The notes under the pieces were generated by a model. The model had not been told where the DNA came from, ran no database searches, and saw nothing but the letters and a program-made list of their open reading frames with translations. This document shows positions 24,844 to 33,902 of a stretch of DNA of 64,000 nt, in pieces. Each line of letters starts with the position of its first letter. The first letter of the stretch is position 1. The DNA comes from Streptomyces cacaoi (GTDB taxonomy: Bacteria; Actinomycetota; Actinomycetes; Streptomycetales; Streptomycetaceae). A program made the position numbers and the translations under genes. The stretch covers positions 27,400-91,399 of the forward strand of contig NZ_BJMM01000032.1 of the NCBI RefSeq assembly GCF_006539165.1, written 5' to 3'.

Positions 24844-26064
24844 TCAGCCGAGGGAGGAGACGTTCAGCAGGGCGTTGGGGGAACCGGAGCCCGGGTTGCC
24901 GACGACGCCGGTCTGGGCGGAGTTCACCAGCGCGTTGCGCACCTGCGCCGGGGAGGCGCCGGGGTGGGCGGAGAGGTAGAGGGCGGCGGCGCCGGCCGCG
25001 TGCGGGGAGGCCATGGAGGTGCCGCTCATGGTGGTGGAGCCGCCACCGTTGCGGGTGGAGGTGATGCTGCCGCCGGGCGCGAACAGGTCCAGGCAGCGGC
25101 CGTAGTTGGAGAAGTACGAGCGCCCGTCACCGCGGTCCGTCGAGCCGAGGGTGATGGCGGCCGGCACCCGGGCGGGGCTGGTGTTGCACGCGTTGCTGGA
25201 GTCGTTGCCCGCGGCCACGGCGAAGCTGACGCCCTTGTCGATGGCGCCCTGGACGGCGGCGTCCACGGAGGAGCTGGCCGCGCCGCCGAGGCTCATGTTG
25301 GCCACGGACGGGCCGTCGGCGTTCTGCGCCACCCAGTCGATGCCGCCGATCACCTGCGACCACTGGCCGGAGCCCGAGCAGTTGAGCACCCGCACGGAGA
25401 CGATGTCGACGTTCTTGGCCACGCCGTACGTCTTGCCGCCGACGGTGCCGGCCACGTGGGTGCCGTGGCCCTGGCAGTCGCTGGCGTCGTTGTCGTTGTC
25501 GATGAAGTCCCGGCCGCTGCGCGCGCGTCCGCCGAAGTCCGGGTGGGTCATGTCGACGCCCGTGTCGACGATGTACGCCGTCACACCGGAGCCGTCGTTG
25601 GGGTAGCTGTAGGAGCTGTTGAGCGCGCCGTCTATCCGGTCGATGCCCCAGGAGGGCGGGTTGGGCTGGGTGCCGCTGACCCGCGCCGTGCCGTCGGCCT
25701 CGACGAAGCGCACGCCGGGGGCCTTCGCCAGCTCCTCGGCCTGCTCCTCGCTCGCGCGCAGGGAGAACCCGCGGAAGGCCGCCGAGTAGACCTGGTCGAC
25801 CTTGCCGCCGTGCGCGTCGGTGAGCCGCTCGGCGGCGGTGCGGGCCTGCGCCCGCGCGGTGCCGGACGCCGACGCCTCGCCGTCCAGCGCCACGATGTAC
25901 CGGCCGGCCGTCGCGCCGGGCGCGTCGGCGTTACGGATGGTGCCCTGCTGCGCGTCGGGCGTGGACGCGCCGGCGGTGGCGGCCTGGCCCAGCCCCAGCA
26001 CCGTCGCGGTCAGCGCTCCGATGCCCAGGGCGGCGAAGCGTCTGGTGCGCGTACGAGTACCCAT
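24844..26064 (-). CDS. Secreted subtilisin-like serine protease
   Basis: A 406-residue S8 protease. It has a signal peptide with Arg-rich start and ATAGAS-type exit, an I9 inhibitor propeptide (residues about 50-130), and a catalytic domain with Asp in IVDTGVD, His in GHGTHVAG and Ser in GTSMASPH. The oxyanion Asn is in AAGNDSS. Two cysteine pairs are likely (DCQ, LNC, NACN, GRCLD). It resembles alkaline serine proteases that Streptomyces exports to digest protein. The start has GGAGGA 5 nt upstream. It is transcribed alone and converges on the sugar operon. Confidence 0.96.
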   Translation of the reverse strand: MGTRTRTRRFAALGIGALTATVLGLGQAATAGASTPDAQQGTIRNADAPGATAGRYIVALDGEASASGTARAQARTAAERLTDAHGGKVDQVYSAAFRGFSLRASEEQAEELAKAPGVRFVEADGTARVSGTQPNPPSWGIDRIDGALNSSYSYPNDGSGVTAYIVDTGVDMTHPDFGGRARSGRDFIDNDNDASDCQGHGTHVAGTVGGKTYGVAKNVDIVSVRVLNCSGSGQWSQVIGGIDWVAQNADGPSVANMSLGGAASSSVDAAVQGAIDKGVSFAVAAGNDSSNACNTSPARVPAAITLGSTDRGDGRSYFSNYGRCLDLFAPGGSITSTRNGGGSTTMSGTSMASPHAAGAAALYLSAHPGASPAQVRNALVNSAQTGVVGNPGSGSPNALLNVSSLG

Positions 26065-26232
26065 GGATGCTGCTCCTCCGTCGTGGGGGTGTCGGACCGG
26101 GCGTCCCGCGCCCGGTCATGTGGCACACACCCTCTGCGGGGGTCCGGACCAAAACAATCCGGAAGTGCATAGGTAGGTATACGTATTCGGCTTCGGCACC
26201 GTCGGTGTGTTCCGCCGCCCCGGGCCCGGGGA

Positions 26233-26634
26233 TCAGGCGGCCGGGAGCGGGACGAAGAACCGGTTCATGCCCGGGACGTCGGAGAGGTACGTCTCGATGG
26301 AGGCGATCCGGCCGTCGGCGATCCGGCACACGGTGGCCAGGTGCTCGTCGAGCACGGCGTCCTCGCGGGCGGCCGTGTTGTGCAGGGCCAGCGCCATGTT
26401 GTCCCGGCTCATCAGCACGTGTTCCAGGGTGAACGTCAGCCCGTAGGAGGCGATCAGCTCGGCGCGCTCGACGACGCCGTCCGGGCCGGTGGCGGTGCCG
26501 GAGATCACGTTGTCCCCGGGCAGCGTCCAGGTCACGTCCTCGCTGAGCACCGCGCGGAGCCGGTCCCAGTCGCGGTGGGTGAGCGCGGCGTGGAAGGTGT
26601 CCGCGAGGTGCTGCTTGGTGGCGTCGGTGGTCAT
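26233..26634 (-). CDS. SnoaL-like / NTF2-fold protein
   Basis: A 133-residue protein from the ATG at 26634, which has GAAGGGAG 6 nt upstream; a longer frame exists but lacks a ribosome site. Segments such as FHAALTHRDWDRLRAVLSED and DGRIASIETYLSD match the SnoaL-like/NTF2 alpha+beta barrel family, which includes small cyclases, isomerases and binding proteins. No specific reaction can be assigned. It is divergent from an ArsR regulator, with an inverted repeat between them, so it is probably that regulator's target. Confidence 0.85.
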   Translation of the reverse strand: MTTDATKQHLADTFHAALTHRDWDRLRAVLSEDVTWTLPGDNVISGTATGPDGVVERAELIASYGLTFTLEHVLMSRDNMALALHNTAAREDAVLDEHLATVCRIADGRIASIETYLSDVPGMNRFFVPLPAA

Positions 26635-26650
26635 GACGACTCCCTTCGAT

Positions 26651-26670
26651 GGTTCGAGTTGATTCGAACC
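26651..26670. promoter_or_regulatory. Inverted repeat, candidate ArsR operator
   Basis: Arms GGTTCGA and TCGAACC are separated by 6 bp (GTTGAT), just upstream of the SnoaL-like ribosome site. A third half-site, GGTTCGT, lies at 26714-26720 nearer the ArsR gene. Confidence 0.6.
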
Positions 26671-26755
26671 GTACACCGCGTTCCGCCGGCTCTGCACACC
26701 GGCTGATCAGCTCGGTTCGTTTGGAGTCGTACTGTCTCGGCGGTACGGTGGTGCC

Positions 26756-27055
26756 ATGGCTGAGGAGCTACGCCTGCCCGCCAGGGAGGCACTGCGGATC
26801 GACGAGGTCCTGATCGCGCTCGGGCACCCCGTCCGGCTGCGCGTCGTGCGCACGCTCGCCGACGGCCGCGAGATGGCCTGCCGGGACATCCTTCCGGACA
26901 TGACCAAGAGCAGCGCCAGCCACCACTGGAAGGTGCTGCGCGAGAGCGGCGTCATCCACCAGCGCCGCGAGGGCCGTTGCCTGCGCACCACCCTCCGCCG
27001 CGACGACCTCGACGCCCGCTTCCCCGGCCTCCTGGACGCGGTCGTCAACGGCTGA
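26756..27055 (+). CDS. ArsR-family winged-helix regulator
   Basis: A 99-residue helix-turn-helix protein of ArsR/SmtB type. The recognition region reads MTKSSASHHWKVLRESGVI, and the wing follows (HQRREGRCLRTTL). The paired cysteines of metal sensors (ELCVCDL) are not present; the single motif is EMACRDI, so metal sensing is doubtful. It is divergent from the SnoaL-like gene and likely controls it and itself through the GGTTCGA repeat. The ribosome site before the ATG is weak. Confidence 0.9.
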   Translation: MAEELRLPAREALRIDEVLIALGHPVRLRVVRTLADGREMACRDILPDMTKSSASHHWKVLRESGVIHQRREGRCLRTTLRRDDLDARFPGLLDAVVNG

Positions 27056-27091
27056 GACCGGCGGACGCCGACGGCGGGCGGGCGCCGTGCA

Positions 27092-27110
27092 CCGCCGCGC
27101 GGCGCGGCGG
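27092..27110. terminator. GC hairpin between convergent ArsR and LuxR genes
   Basis: CCGCCGCGC and GCGCGGCGG form a compact stem of up to 9 bp around one central base. It is the only candidate terminator between the two convergent stops, and is of modest strength. Confidence 0.4.
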
Positions 27111-27129
27111 CCGGGGCGCGGGCCGCGGC

Positions 27130-30100
27130 TCAGGCGCCCGGATGGTCCCCGGCCGGCCCCGCCGCACCGAACGCCGGATGGTGCGCGGGGACCTGCGAGC
27201 GCGAGGTCAGATTGAGCTTGCGCAGCACCCGGGCCACATGCTGCTCGACGGTGCGCGGCGAGAGGAACAGCACCTCGGCGATCTCCCGGTTCGTGCGGCC
27301 CAGCGAGACCAGCCGGGCCACCTCGCCCTCGCGCGGCGAGAGACGGCCGCCGTATCCGCGCCGGCCGCGCCGGGACGGCGTCGCGGTGCCGCTGCGGCGC
27401 AGCACACTGCGGCAGCGCGCCGCGTCCCGCACGGCACCCAGCGCACCGAACTCCTCCGCCGCCGCCGCCAGTTGGGCCGCGGCGGCCGCATCGCCGAACG
27501 CCAGCCGGTTGCGTGCCGCCGCCTCACCGGCCCGCGCGGCCGAGTACGGCTGGGGCAGCACGGCGTAGGCGGCACGCGCGGCGGTGAACGTGGCCGCCGC
27601 CTCGGCGCCGCGCCCCGCCGCCGTGGCCAGCACGCCCTGGCAGGCGAGATGCGCCGCGGCCGCCAGCGGGGCGTCCCGGCCCGCGAGCTGCTCACCGAAC
27701 TCCGCCGTGAGCGCCTCCGCCTCCTCGTGCCGGGAACAGCGCACCAGGGCCGCCACCGCCATCGGCGCCAGATCCGCCGCCCAGGTCCAGATGTCCTTCC
27801 GGCGGATCCGTGCCACGGCACGCAGCGCCTCCGCACACCCCGCCTCCGGATCCCCGCACGCCGTGCGCAGCCGCGCCATGGCGGCGGACGCCGCGGCCAG
27901 GATGTTGGCCGGCGCGTTGGCCGGATCGGCGAGCCCCGCGTCCCGCAGCCGCGCCTCGGCCTCCTCCCACTCGCCCCGGGCCGACGCCAGCAGCCCCAGC
28001 ACCAGATGGGCGTCGGCCGCCACACTGGAGACGCCCCGGACCACCCCGAGCGCGGCGCGTGCCCGCTCCGCCAGGCCGTCCCAGCGGCCGGTGTACCAGG
28101 CCAGGCGCAGCGCCGTGCCCTCGACGATGTTCTCCAGATACGGGGCGCCGTACTCCACGGCCAGCCGCCGCCCCTCGCGCCGGTAGCGGCGGGCAGCGGC
28201 GTAGTGGCCGAGACAGGTGGCGGCATCGGCCAGATTGCCGCAGGCCCGCGCGACCTGACGGCGCTCGGCGACCGTCCCGCCCTGCGCCAGCAGCGTCTCC
28301 GCCTGCCGCCACACCGCCGGCGAACCACAGGACATCAACAGCGCCAGGTGGTTGCCCCGCACGGCGAGGCGCAGCGCGCCGTCGGTCTCCCCGGCCACCA
28401 GCTCCTCGGCCCGCGCGATCCACTTCTCGTGCGTGCTGCGGGGCTGATCGCCCCAGCCGGGCATGGCCAGCGCCGCCATGCCGCGCGCCGCGAGGGCGGG
28501 CCGCTCGTGCAGCTCCGCGACGGCCGTCTCGGTGTCCGCCCTGCCCTCCTGGTACCGGCCGGCCTGATTGTTCAGCAGCAGCCCCAGATTGAGCCGGATC
28601 TCGCCGCGCAGCCCCGCCGGCAGCCGGGCGTCGCGCAGGACCCGGCGCAGCAGCCCGGTCGCGCGGCGGTGCGCCAGCCCGACGGCCGCCTCCCTGCTGA
28701 GCCGGGCCGCGAGCCGGCCCCGCTCGTCCGCCGGCATCCGGTCGTCGCTGAGCAGCTCCTCCAGCAGCTCGACGGCGAGCGCCGTGTCGCCCATGTCGTG
28801 GGCGGCCTCGGCGGCCTGTTCGCAGTGCCGGTACCAGGCGCGCCAGTCGCCCGACATCCGCGCGTGGTAGGCGAGCCGCACCAGCGGCGGCGGATCCCTG
28901 CGGGCCAGCGCCGTCAGCGCCCGGCGGTGCAGCTGGTGCCGGTCGGGCCCGGGCAGCATCGCGTAGACCGCCTGCTGCGCGAGGGCGTGCCGGAACCCGT
29001 AGCGCCCCTCGTCCTGCTCGTGCAGCATCCCCGCCAGCAGCGCCTCCCGGACCGCGGCGACGGCCCGCCCACCGCCACCGGGCCCGCGCACCCCCGGCCC
29101 GTCGGCGCCCGCGTCCGGATCCGTGCCCGTGGGGGAGCCGGGGCGGGGGCTCCGCCCCGGGCCGGGTCTTCGGCCCCGGGACGGCTGCTGCCCGGAGGCC
29201 GGATCCGTGCCCGGGTCGGTGCGGGAAGGCGCGAGGGCCCGGACCGGGGCGGGACGGTAGGGATGCCCGGGACCGGCGCCGAGGACGTCCGCGCCGAGGA
29301 GGTCCGCGAGGGAGTCGTCCGCGAAGGTGCCGTCCGTGCGGGAGCCGTCCGTGCGGGAGGGGCCGGGGAGGGCCGGGCGGGGGAGGTGTGTCCGGGGTGC
29401 GGCGTCGCCGGGGAGGGCCGGGCGGGAGGCGTTTCCGAGCGAGGGGTCCCGGGCGGGCGCGGGCGTGCCGTCGGCCGGGTGTGCGCAGCCGGCACCGCGC
29501 GGCGGACCCGGGCGGGGGTCCGGGTGGGGATCCGTGTGCGGCGCGTCGTCCAGCATGGCGGCCAGCAACTCCTCCTCGGCGGGCACCCGCAGGACCGCCG
29601 CGGCCCGGACGGCCTCCGCCGCGTCGGGGGACAGCTGGGCGAGCCGGTCGGCGGTGGCCTCCTGGAGCAGGGCGGGCACGGGCATGGCCTCCAGGGTGTC
29701 GGTGTCCAGGGCGCGGCCTCTCGCGCCGCGGGCGGCCAGCGCCCGGACGGTCTCCTCCAGGACGAACGGGATCCCCGCGGTACGGCGGTGCAGTTCGGCC
29801 GCCAACTCGTCCGTGATGTCCGCCCCTTCGGCCATCGCCGCCGCCAGCTCGCGGACGGCGGCCGGACCGAGCGGCAGCAGCGGCACCCGGACCTCGGTGG
29901 TGCCCGGCGGGCACCGGTGCGCCCGCCCCAGCGGCAGTCCGCCGTCGCCGGGCAGGTCCTCGCGCCGGTAGGTCAGCAGCAGCGACAGCCCCGGGGGCGG
30001 CGCGTCGGCCAGGAACCGCAGCAGATCGCGGGTCCCGTCGTCCGCCCAGTGCACGTCCTCCACGACGACGACGGTCTCGCCGAGGGCTTCGAGCAGGGCG

Positions 30101-30501
30101 CGGACGGCGCGGAACAGCCGGTGCTGGGCCGCACGGTGGTCGGTCGGCGGCTCCGGTGCCGGCGGCAGCGCGGCGGCCAGCTCGGGCACATGGGCGCGCA
30201 GCGCACCGCACACCGGGTTGAGCGGGGCGGGCAGGGCGTCGCCGAGGCCGCGGAAGAGGTCGACGACGGGCCCGTAGGGGAAGGGCTCGCGCAGCGGGAG
30301 GCAGCTGCCCAGCAGCGCCCGGCGGCCTGCCGGGGCCCGGCCGAGCGCTTCGTGGACGAGGCGGGTCTTGCCGATGCCGGCCTCGCCCTCCACGAACACC
30401 ACCGAGGGAGGGGCGGCGAGGGCGGCGGTGAGCGCGTCCAGTTCGTCCTGCCTGCCGACGAACCGGGGGGCCTGCGGGGATCGGAGAACGGCGTACGGCA
30501 C
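27130..30501 (-). CDS. Large LuxR-family regulator with ATPase domain
   Basis: About 1,123 residues from the GTG at 30501, chosen because GGAGG lies 8 nt upstream; an ATG at 30522 lacks a ribosome site. The N-terminal AAA/NACHT-like ATPase has FVGRQDEL, Walker A GEAGIGKTR and a VVVEDVHWAD Walker B. TPR-like helical repeats fill the middle. A C-terminal LuxR helix-turn-helix reads LSPREGEVARL and SLGRTNREIAEVLFLSPRTVE. This is the LAL type of activator common in secondary metabolism and carbon control. A Pro/Gly/Asp-rich insert of about 150 residues (coordinates 29100-29560) splits ATPase from repeats. It is divergent from the small hydrophobic gene; its targets are unknown. Confidence 0.93.
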   Translation of the reverse strand: MPYAVLRSPQAPRFVGRQDELDALTAALAAPPSVVFVEGEAGIGKTRLVHEALGRAPAGRRALLGSCLPLREPFPYGPVVDLFRGLGDALPAPLNPVCGALRAHVPELAAALPPAPEPPTDHRAAQHRLFRAVRALLEALGETVVVVEDVHWADDGTRDLLRFLADAPPPGLSLLLTYRREDLPGDGGLPLGRAHRCPPGTTEVRVPLLPLGPAAVRELAAAMAEGADITDELAAELHRRTAGIPFVLEETVRALAARGARGRALDTDTLEAMPVPALLQEATADRLAQLSPDAAEAVRAAAVLRVPAEEELLAAMLDDAPHTDPHPDPRPGPPRGAGCAHPADGTPAPARDPSLGNASRPALPGDAAPRTHLPRPALPGPSRTDGSRTDGTFADDSLADLLGADVLGAGPGHPYRPAPVRALAPSRTDPGTDPASGQQPSRGRRPGPGRSPRPGSPTGTDPDAGADGPGVRGPGGGGRAVAAVREALLAGMLHEQDEGRYGFRHALAQQAVYAMLPGPDRHQLHRRALTALARRDPPPLVRLAYHARMSGDWRAWYRHCEQAAEAAHDMGDTALAVELLEELLSDDRMPADERGRLAARLSREAAVGLAHRRATGLLRRVLRDARLPAGLRGEIRLNLGLLLNNQAGRYQEGRADTETAVAELHERPALAARGMAALAMPGWGDQPRSTHEKWIARAEELVAGETDGALRLAVRGNHLALLMSCGSPAVWRQAETLLAQGGTVAERRQVARACGNLADAATCLGHYAAARRYRREGRRLAVEYGAPYLENIVEGTALRLAWYTGRWDGLAERARAALGVVRGVSSVAADAHLVLGLLASARGEWEEAEARLRDAGLADPANAPANILAAASAAMARLRTACGDPEAGCAEALRAVARIRRKDIWTWAADLAPMAVAALVRCSRHEEAEALTAEFGEQLAGRDAPLAAAAHLACQGVLATAAGRGAEAAATFTAARAAYAVLPQPYSAARAGEAAARNRLAFGDAAAAAQLAAAAEEFGALGAVRDAARCRSVLRRSGTATPSRRGRRGYGGRLSPREGEVARLVSLGRTNREIAEVLFLSPRTVEQHVARVLRKLNLTSRSQVPAHHPAFGAAGPAGDHPGA

Positions 30502-30883
30502 CGGAGCCACCTCCACAACCATGACGGGCGAACCATGACGAACTCCCCGGACCGGCATGTGTGCACAGGGTTCGGACTTCGGCCGGCGGTCAGCATCTTC
30601 CGCACGTTCCGGGCGTACAACAAGCCCCGCGCAGGCCCCGGCGGTGCGGGAGGCGTACAGCCGCCACACCCCCGGCGCCCCGCCCGCCCCGTCCGTCCCG
30701 CACAGCCCCTCCGGCCGCTGTGCCCCCTCCGGCCGCTCCGCCCACTCCGCCCGCTCGTCATCCCCGTCCGCTCCGTCATCCCGGGCTCCTCCGTGTCGCG
30801 GTACGGCCCGCCCGGCCGGGTGCGGCACGCGTCCTGCATGAACACCCGGGTCCGGGGAACCGCGGCAGTGGAGGTGAACACCC
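30502..30883. other. Divergent intergenic region
   Basis: About 380 bp between the LuxR regulator and the hydrophobic gene must carry promoters for both. It is GC-rich with imprecise CCGCTCCG-type repeats at about 30700-30780. No palindromic operator or convincing -10 and -35 pair was found. Confidence 0.4.
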
Positions 30884-31054
30884 ATGGCAGCACTGCTTCT
30901 TGGACTTCTGCTCGTGCTCGTCCTGTTCGGCGCCGGGTTCGCCCTCAAGGCGCTGTGGTGGGCGGCCCTGATCCTTCTCGTGCTGTGGATCGTGGGCTTC
31001 TTCGTCCGGCCGGCCGGGGACGGCGGACACCGGGGGCGCTGGTACCGGTGGTGA
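30884..31054 (+). CDS. Small hydrophobic membrane protein
   Basis: A 56-residue protein, read directly from the bases. GGAGGTG lies 7 nt before the ATG. It has a first hydrophobic stretch (LLLGLLLVLVLFGAGFAL), a short Lys-containing break, a second stretch (WWAALILLVLWIVGFFV), and a polar Arg/Trp tail ending RGRWYRW. This matches the short hydrophobic proteins common in Streptomyces (DUF5670-like). The function is not known; being next to Dps suggests a stress setting. Confidence 0.85.
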   Translation: MAALLLGLLLVLVLFGAGFALKALWWAALILLVLWIVGFFVRPAGDGGHRGRWYRW

Positions 31055-31211
31055 GCCGCCCCGGCACCCGGCCCGCCGAGCACGTTTGACCAGCGGCGAC
31101 GCGGACACCCGTGGCGGTCCGGCGGGCCCGGCCCGGCAGGGGACGCGACGTCCGGCCGGGCGGAACGGCCCGCCGCCGCCCGCCACCGCACACGGAAAGG
31201 ACGGAGGAACA

Positions 31212-31817
31212 GTGGCGATCACGGAACCGACCGCGGAACGGACCACCGACCACCCGGGCAGGACGCCGGAGTACCCGGACTACACGGTGCCGGGCCTCAG
31301 CACCGAGGACGGTGCGCGCGTCATCGCCCTGCTGGCGTCCCGGCTGCACGCCCTCAACGATCTGTCCCTGACGCTCAAGCACATCCACTGGAACGTCGTC
31401 GGCCCGCACTTCATCGCGGTGCACGAGATGCTCGACCCGCAGACCGAGAGCGTCCGGGAGATGGCCGACGCGGTGGCGGAGCGGATCTCCGCGCTGGGCG
31501 GGGTGCCGTGGGGCACCCCGGGCACGCTGGTGGCCGAACGCGACTGGCAGGACTACAGCGTGGGCCGGGCCGACGCCATCGCCCACCTGGGCGCGCTCGA
31601 CCTCGTCCTCACCGGCATCGTCGAGGACCACCGCCGGGCACGCGCCGAGGTCGCCTCCCTGGACCCGGTGACCGAGGACCTGCTCCTGGAACAGCTGCGC
31701 GCGCTGGAGAAGTTCCAGTGGTTCGTCCGGGCGCACCTGGAGAGCTGCCGCGGCGCGCTGAGCACCGCGGGCGCACGCACCGAGCAGCAGGCCGCACAGG
31801 AGGCGGCCACGCGGTGA
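31212..31817 (+). CDS. dps: Dps-family ferritin-like DNA-protection protein
   Basis: A 201-residue four-helix protein. The inter-subunit ferroxidase residues appear as His in KHIHWNVVGPHF and Asp/Glu in REMADAVAERI. FVRAHLES near the end fits the last helix. Dps forms a dodecamer that oxidises iron with peroxide, stores it and protects DNA. The GTG at 31212 follows GGAGG with only 4 nt between, and fits the family N-terminus better than upstream starts. It lies downstream of the small hydrophobic gene in the same direction. Confidence 0.93.
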   Translation: MAITEPTAERTTDHPGRTPEYPDYTVPGLSTEDGARVIALLASRLHALNDLSLTLKHIHWNVVGPHFIAVHEMLDPQTESVREMADAVAERISALGGVPWGTPGTLVAERDWQDYSVGRADAIAHLGALDLVLTGIVEDHRRARAEVASLDPVTEDLLLEQLRALEKFQWFVRAHLESCRGALSTAGARTEQQAAQEAATR

Positions 31818-32043
31818 CCCGCCCCGGCACCGGACGACGCCGTGTGACGGGCGGTCGCACTCCGTCACGCCTCGCGGCGGGGAACGGCACCCCGTGTCCG
31901 GCCGCGTGGTGGCGTGTTCCCGCCGGGCCGGGAGAGGCCGCGGTTGCGGCGCCCCCACGGGGCCCCGACGATGAGTGAGGGCGCGGCGGTGCCCGCCCGG
32001 GGCCGGGCAGGCCCGCCCCACGTGCCGGCGAAAGGTGTGGCTC

Positions 32044-32871
32044 ATGCCCGTGTGCACGACCCGCGACGGCGTCGAGATCTTCTACAAGGACTGGGGCGCC
32101 GGACGCCCCGTCGTCTTTGTGCACGGCTGGCCGCTCAACGGGGACGCCTGGCAGGACCAGCTCAAGGCCGTCGCGGACGCCGGGTACCGCGCTCTCGCGC
32201 ACGACCGGCGCGGCCACGGCCGCTCCACCCCGGTGTGGTCCGGCTACGACTTCGACACCTTCGCCGACGATCTGAACGACCTGCTCACCGGGCTCGACCT
32301 GCGGGACGTCACCCTCGTCGCCCACTCGATGGGCGGCGGCGAACTGGCCCGCTACATCGGGCGGCACGGCACCGGGCGGCTGCGCTCCGCGGTGCTGCTG
32401 TCGGCCATCACGCCGGTGATGGTCCGTTCCGACAGCAACCCGGAGGGTGTGCCGGACGAGGTCTTCCGGGGGATCAAGGACGGCCTCCTCCAGGAGCGTT
32501 CGCAGTTCTGGAAGGACACCGCGGTCGGGTTCTTCTCGGCGGACCGGCCCGGCACCAAGGCGACCCGGGGCAACCTGGACGCCTTCTGGTACATGGCCAT
32601 GGCCCAGACGCTGGAGGGCGGGGTGCGGTGCGTGGACGCCTTCGCCTACACGGACTTCACCGAGGACCTGGCGAAGTTCGACATCCCCACCCTCGTCGTG
32701 CACGGGGACGACGACGAGATCGTTCCGCTGGAGGCGACGGGCCGGAAGGCCGCCGCGCTGGTTGCCGACGCCGAGTTGAAGGTCTACGAGGGCGGCAGCC
32801 ACGGCATCGCCCTGGTGCCCGGGGACAAGGAGCGGTTCACCGGCGATCTGCTGGAGTTCCTGCGCCGCTGA
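32044..32871 (+). CDS. Alpha/beta hydrolase, non-heme chloroperoxidase-like
   Basis: A 275-residue alpha/beta hydrolase. The triad is visible: Ser in AHSMGG, Asp in HGDDDEIVP and His in EGGSHGIAL. The oxyanion region is HGWPLNGDAW. The combination is typical of cofactor-free haloperoxidase/esterase proteins, which hydrolyse esters and can form peracids in acetate. The ATG at 32044 has an AAAGGTG site upstream. It stands alone after Dps, and a role in oxidative metabolism is only suggested by neighbours. Confidence 0.92.
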   Translation: MPVCTTRDGVEIFYKDWGAGRPVVFVHGWPLNGDAWQDQLKAVADAGYRALAHDRRGHGRSTPVWSGYDFDTFADDLNDLLTGLDLRDVTLVAHSMGGGELARYIGRHGTGRLRSAVLLSAITPVMVRSDSNPEGVPDEVFRGIKDGLLQERSQFWKDTAVGFFSADRPGTKATRGNLDAFWYMAMAQTLEGGVRCVDAFAYTDFTEDLAKFDIPTLVVHGDDDEIVPLEATGRKAAALVADAELKVYEGGSHGIALVPGDKERFTGDLLEFLRR

Positions 32872-32880
32872 CCTCCCGGG

Positions 32881-32916
32881 CTGCCCGGCCTGCCCGGCCT
32901 GCCCGGCCTGCCCGGG
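32881..32916. repeat. Four 9-bp tandem units after hydrolase gene
   Basis: Four copies of ctgcccggc (the last ends in g) follow the hydrolase stop by 10 bp, in the gap between convergent genes. They are non-coding and could help end transcription through nearby GC hairpins. Confidence 0.6.
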
Positions 32917-32987
32917 CTGCCGTGCCGGCGGCCGGGCGGTGCGCGGCCACCGGCACGGCCCGCGTCGGACGGCGGGCCCGCACGCAC

Positions 32988-33902
32988 TCACCGCAGGGGC
33001 GCCCGCCCGGATGCGTCCAGCCGCCCGAGCAGCCGCCGCAGCTGCTCCGTCTCCCCCGCGGGCAGCGGCAGTTGGGGCGGACGCGGGGGCCCGGCGTCCC
33101 GGTCCAGCAGACCGAGCCCCGCCTTGACGGCGCGCGGCAGACCGCGTCCGACGAGGAACTCCAGCAGCGGCAGCAGCGGCCCGAACACCGCCTCGGCCCG
33201 CTCCGCTTCCCCGCGTACCGCCGCGTCGTACAGGTCCAGGCACCACGCGGGCACCAGGCAGGGGGCCGCGGTGCACCAGCCGGCGGCGCCGGCCCGGAAG
33301 GCGTCGAGGGCGACGGGGTTGTTCCCGTTGTAGACGGAGAGCGCGCCGTCGGACCGCTCACGCAGCGCCCGGAAGCGGGCCACGTCGCCGGAGCTCTCCT
33401 TGACCATGGTGAGCTGCGGGATGCGGCGGGCGAGCGCCACCACCCGGTCCGGGGTGAGATCCACACCGCTGGTGCCCGGGTTGTTGTAGAGCACCATCGG
33501 CAGATCGGTGGCGGCGGCCACGGTGGCGAAGTGCCGCTCCAGCTCGGCGTCCGTCAACTGCCAGTACACCAGCGGCAGCACCATGACCGCGGTGGCTCCG
33601 TTGCGTGCCGCCACACGGGCGCGGCGGACCGTGCCCTCCGTGCTGAAGTGTGCGACGCCGACGAGGGTGGGGACGCGCCCCGCGACGGTCTGGAGCGTGG
33701 TCTCGCAGACGGCGTCCCACTCGCTCTCGGTGAGGTACACGCTCTCGCCGGCGCTGCCGAGCGGGGCGACGGCGTGGCTCCCCGCGGCGACCAGGTCCCC
33801 GGTGAGCCGCCGCAGCCCGGGCAGATCGAGCGCACCGGTGTCCGGGTCGAAGGGGGTGACGGGGTAGGAGATGACGCCCCGCAGGGGCGGAGCCGTCGTC
33901 AC
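32988..33902 (-). CDS. DapA/NanA-family aldolase or lyase
   Basis: A 304-residue class I pyruvate-type aldolase. The Schiff-base Lys is in MVKESSGD, the Tyr in LYNNPGTS and the GxxGE loop in GSAGES. Members make dihydrodipicolinate or cleave sialic acids and 2-keto-3-deoxy sugars; the exact substrate cannot be told. The GTG start at 33902 overlaps the stop of the class II aldolase upstream (GTGA), so the two are translationally coupled. An essential lysine-pathway DapA would not normally pair with an aldolase, so a catabolic role is more likely. Confidence 0.92.
   Translation of the reverse strand: MTTAPPLRGVISYPVTPFDPDTGALDLPGLRRLTGDLVAAGSHAVAPLGSAGESVYLTESEWDAVCETTLQTVAGRVPTLVGVAHFSTEGTVRRARVAARNGATAVMVLPLVYWQLTDAELERHFATVAAATDLPMVLYNNPGTSGVDLTPDRVVALARRIPQLTMVKESSGDVARFRALRERSDGALSVYNGNNPVALDAFRAGAAGWCTAAPCLVPAWCLDLYDAAVRGEAERAEAVFGPLLPLLEFLVGRGLPRAVKAGLGLLDRDAGPPRPPQLPLPAGETEQLRRLLGRLDASGRAPLR

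Noticed and set aside
27130..31191. Extended start of the LuxR regulator far upstream (to 31191)
   Set aside because: The added residues are low-complexity, overlap the hydrophobic protein gene, and lack family similarity. GTG at 30501 has a ribosome site next to the FVGR motif.
32988..33902. Biosynthetic dapA of the lysine pathway
   Set aside because: It is coupled to a class II aldolase and faces an inducible-type regulator; nothing of lysine synthesis is nearby.
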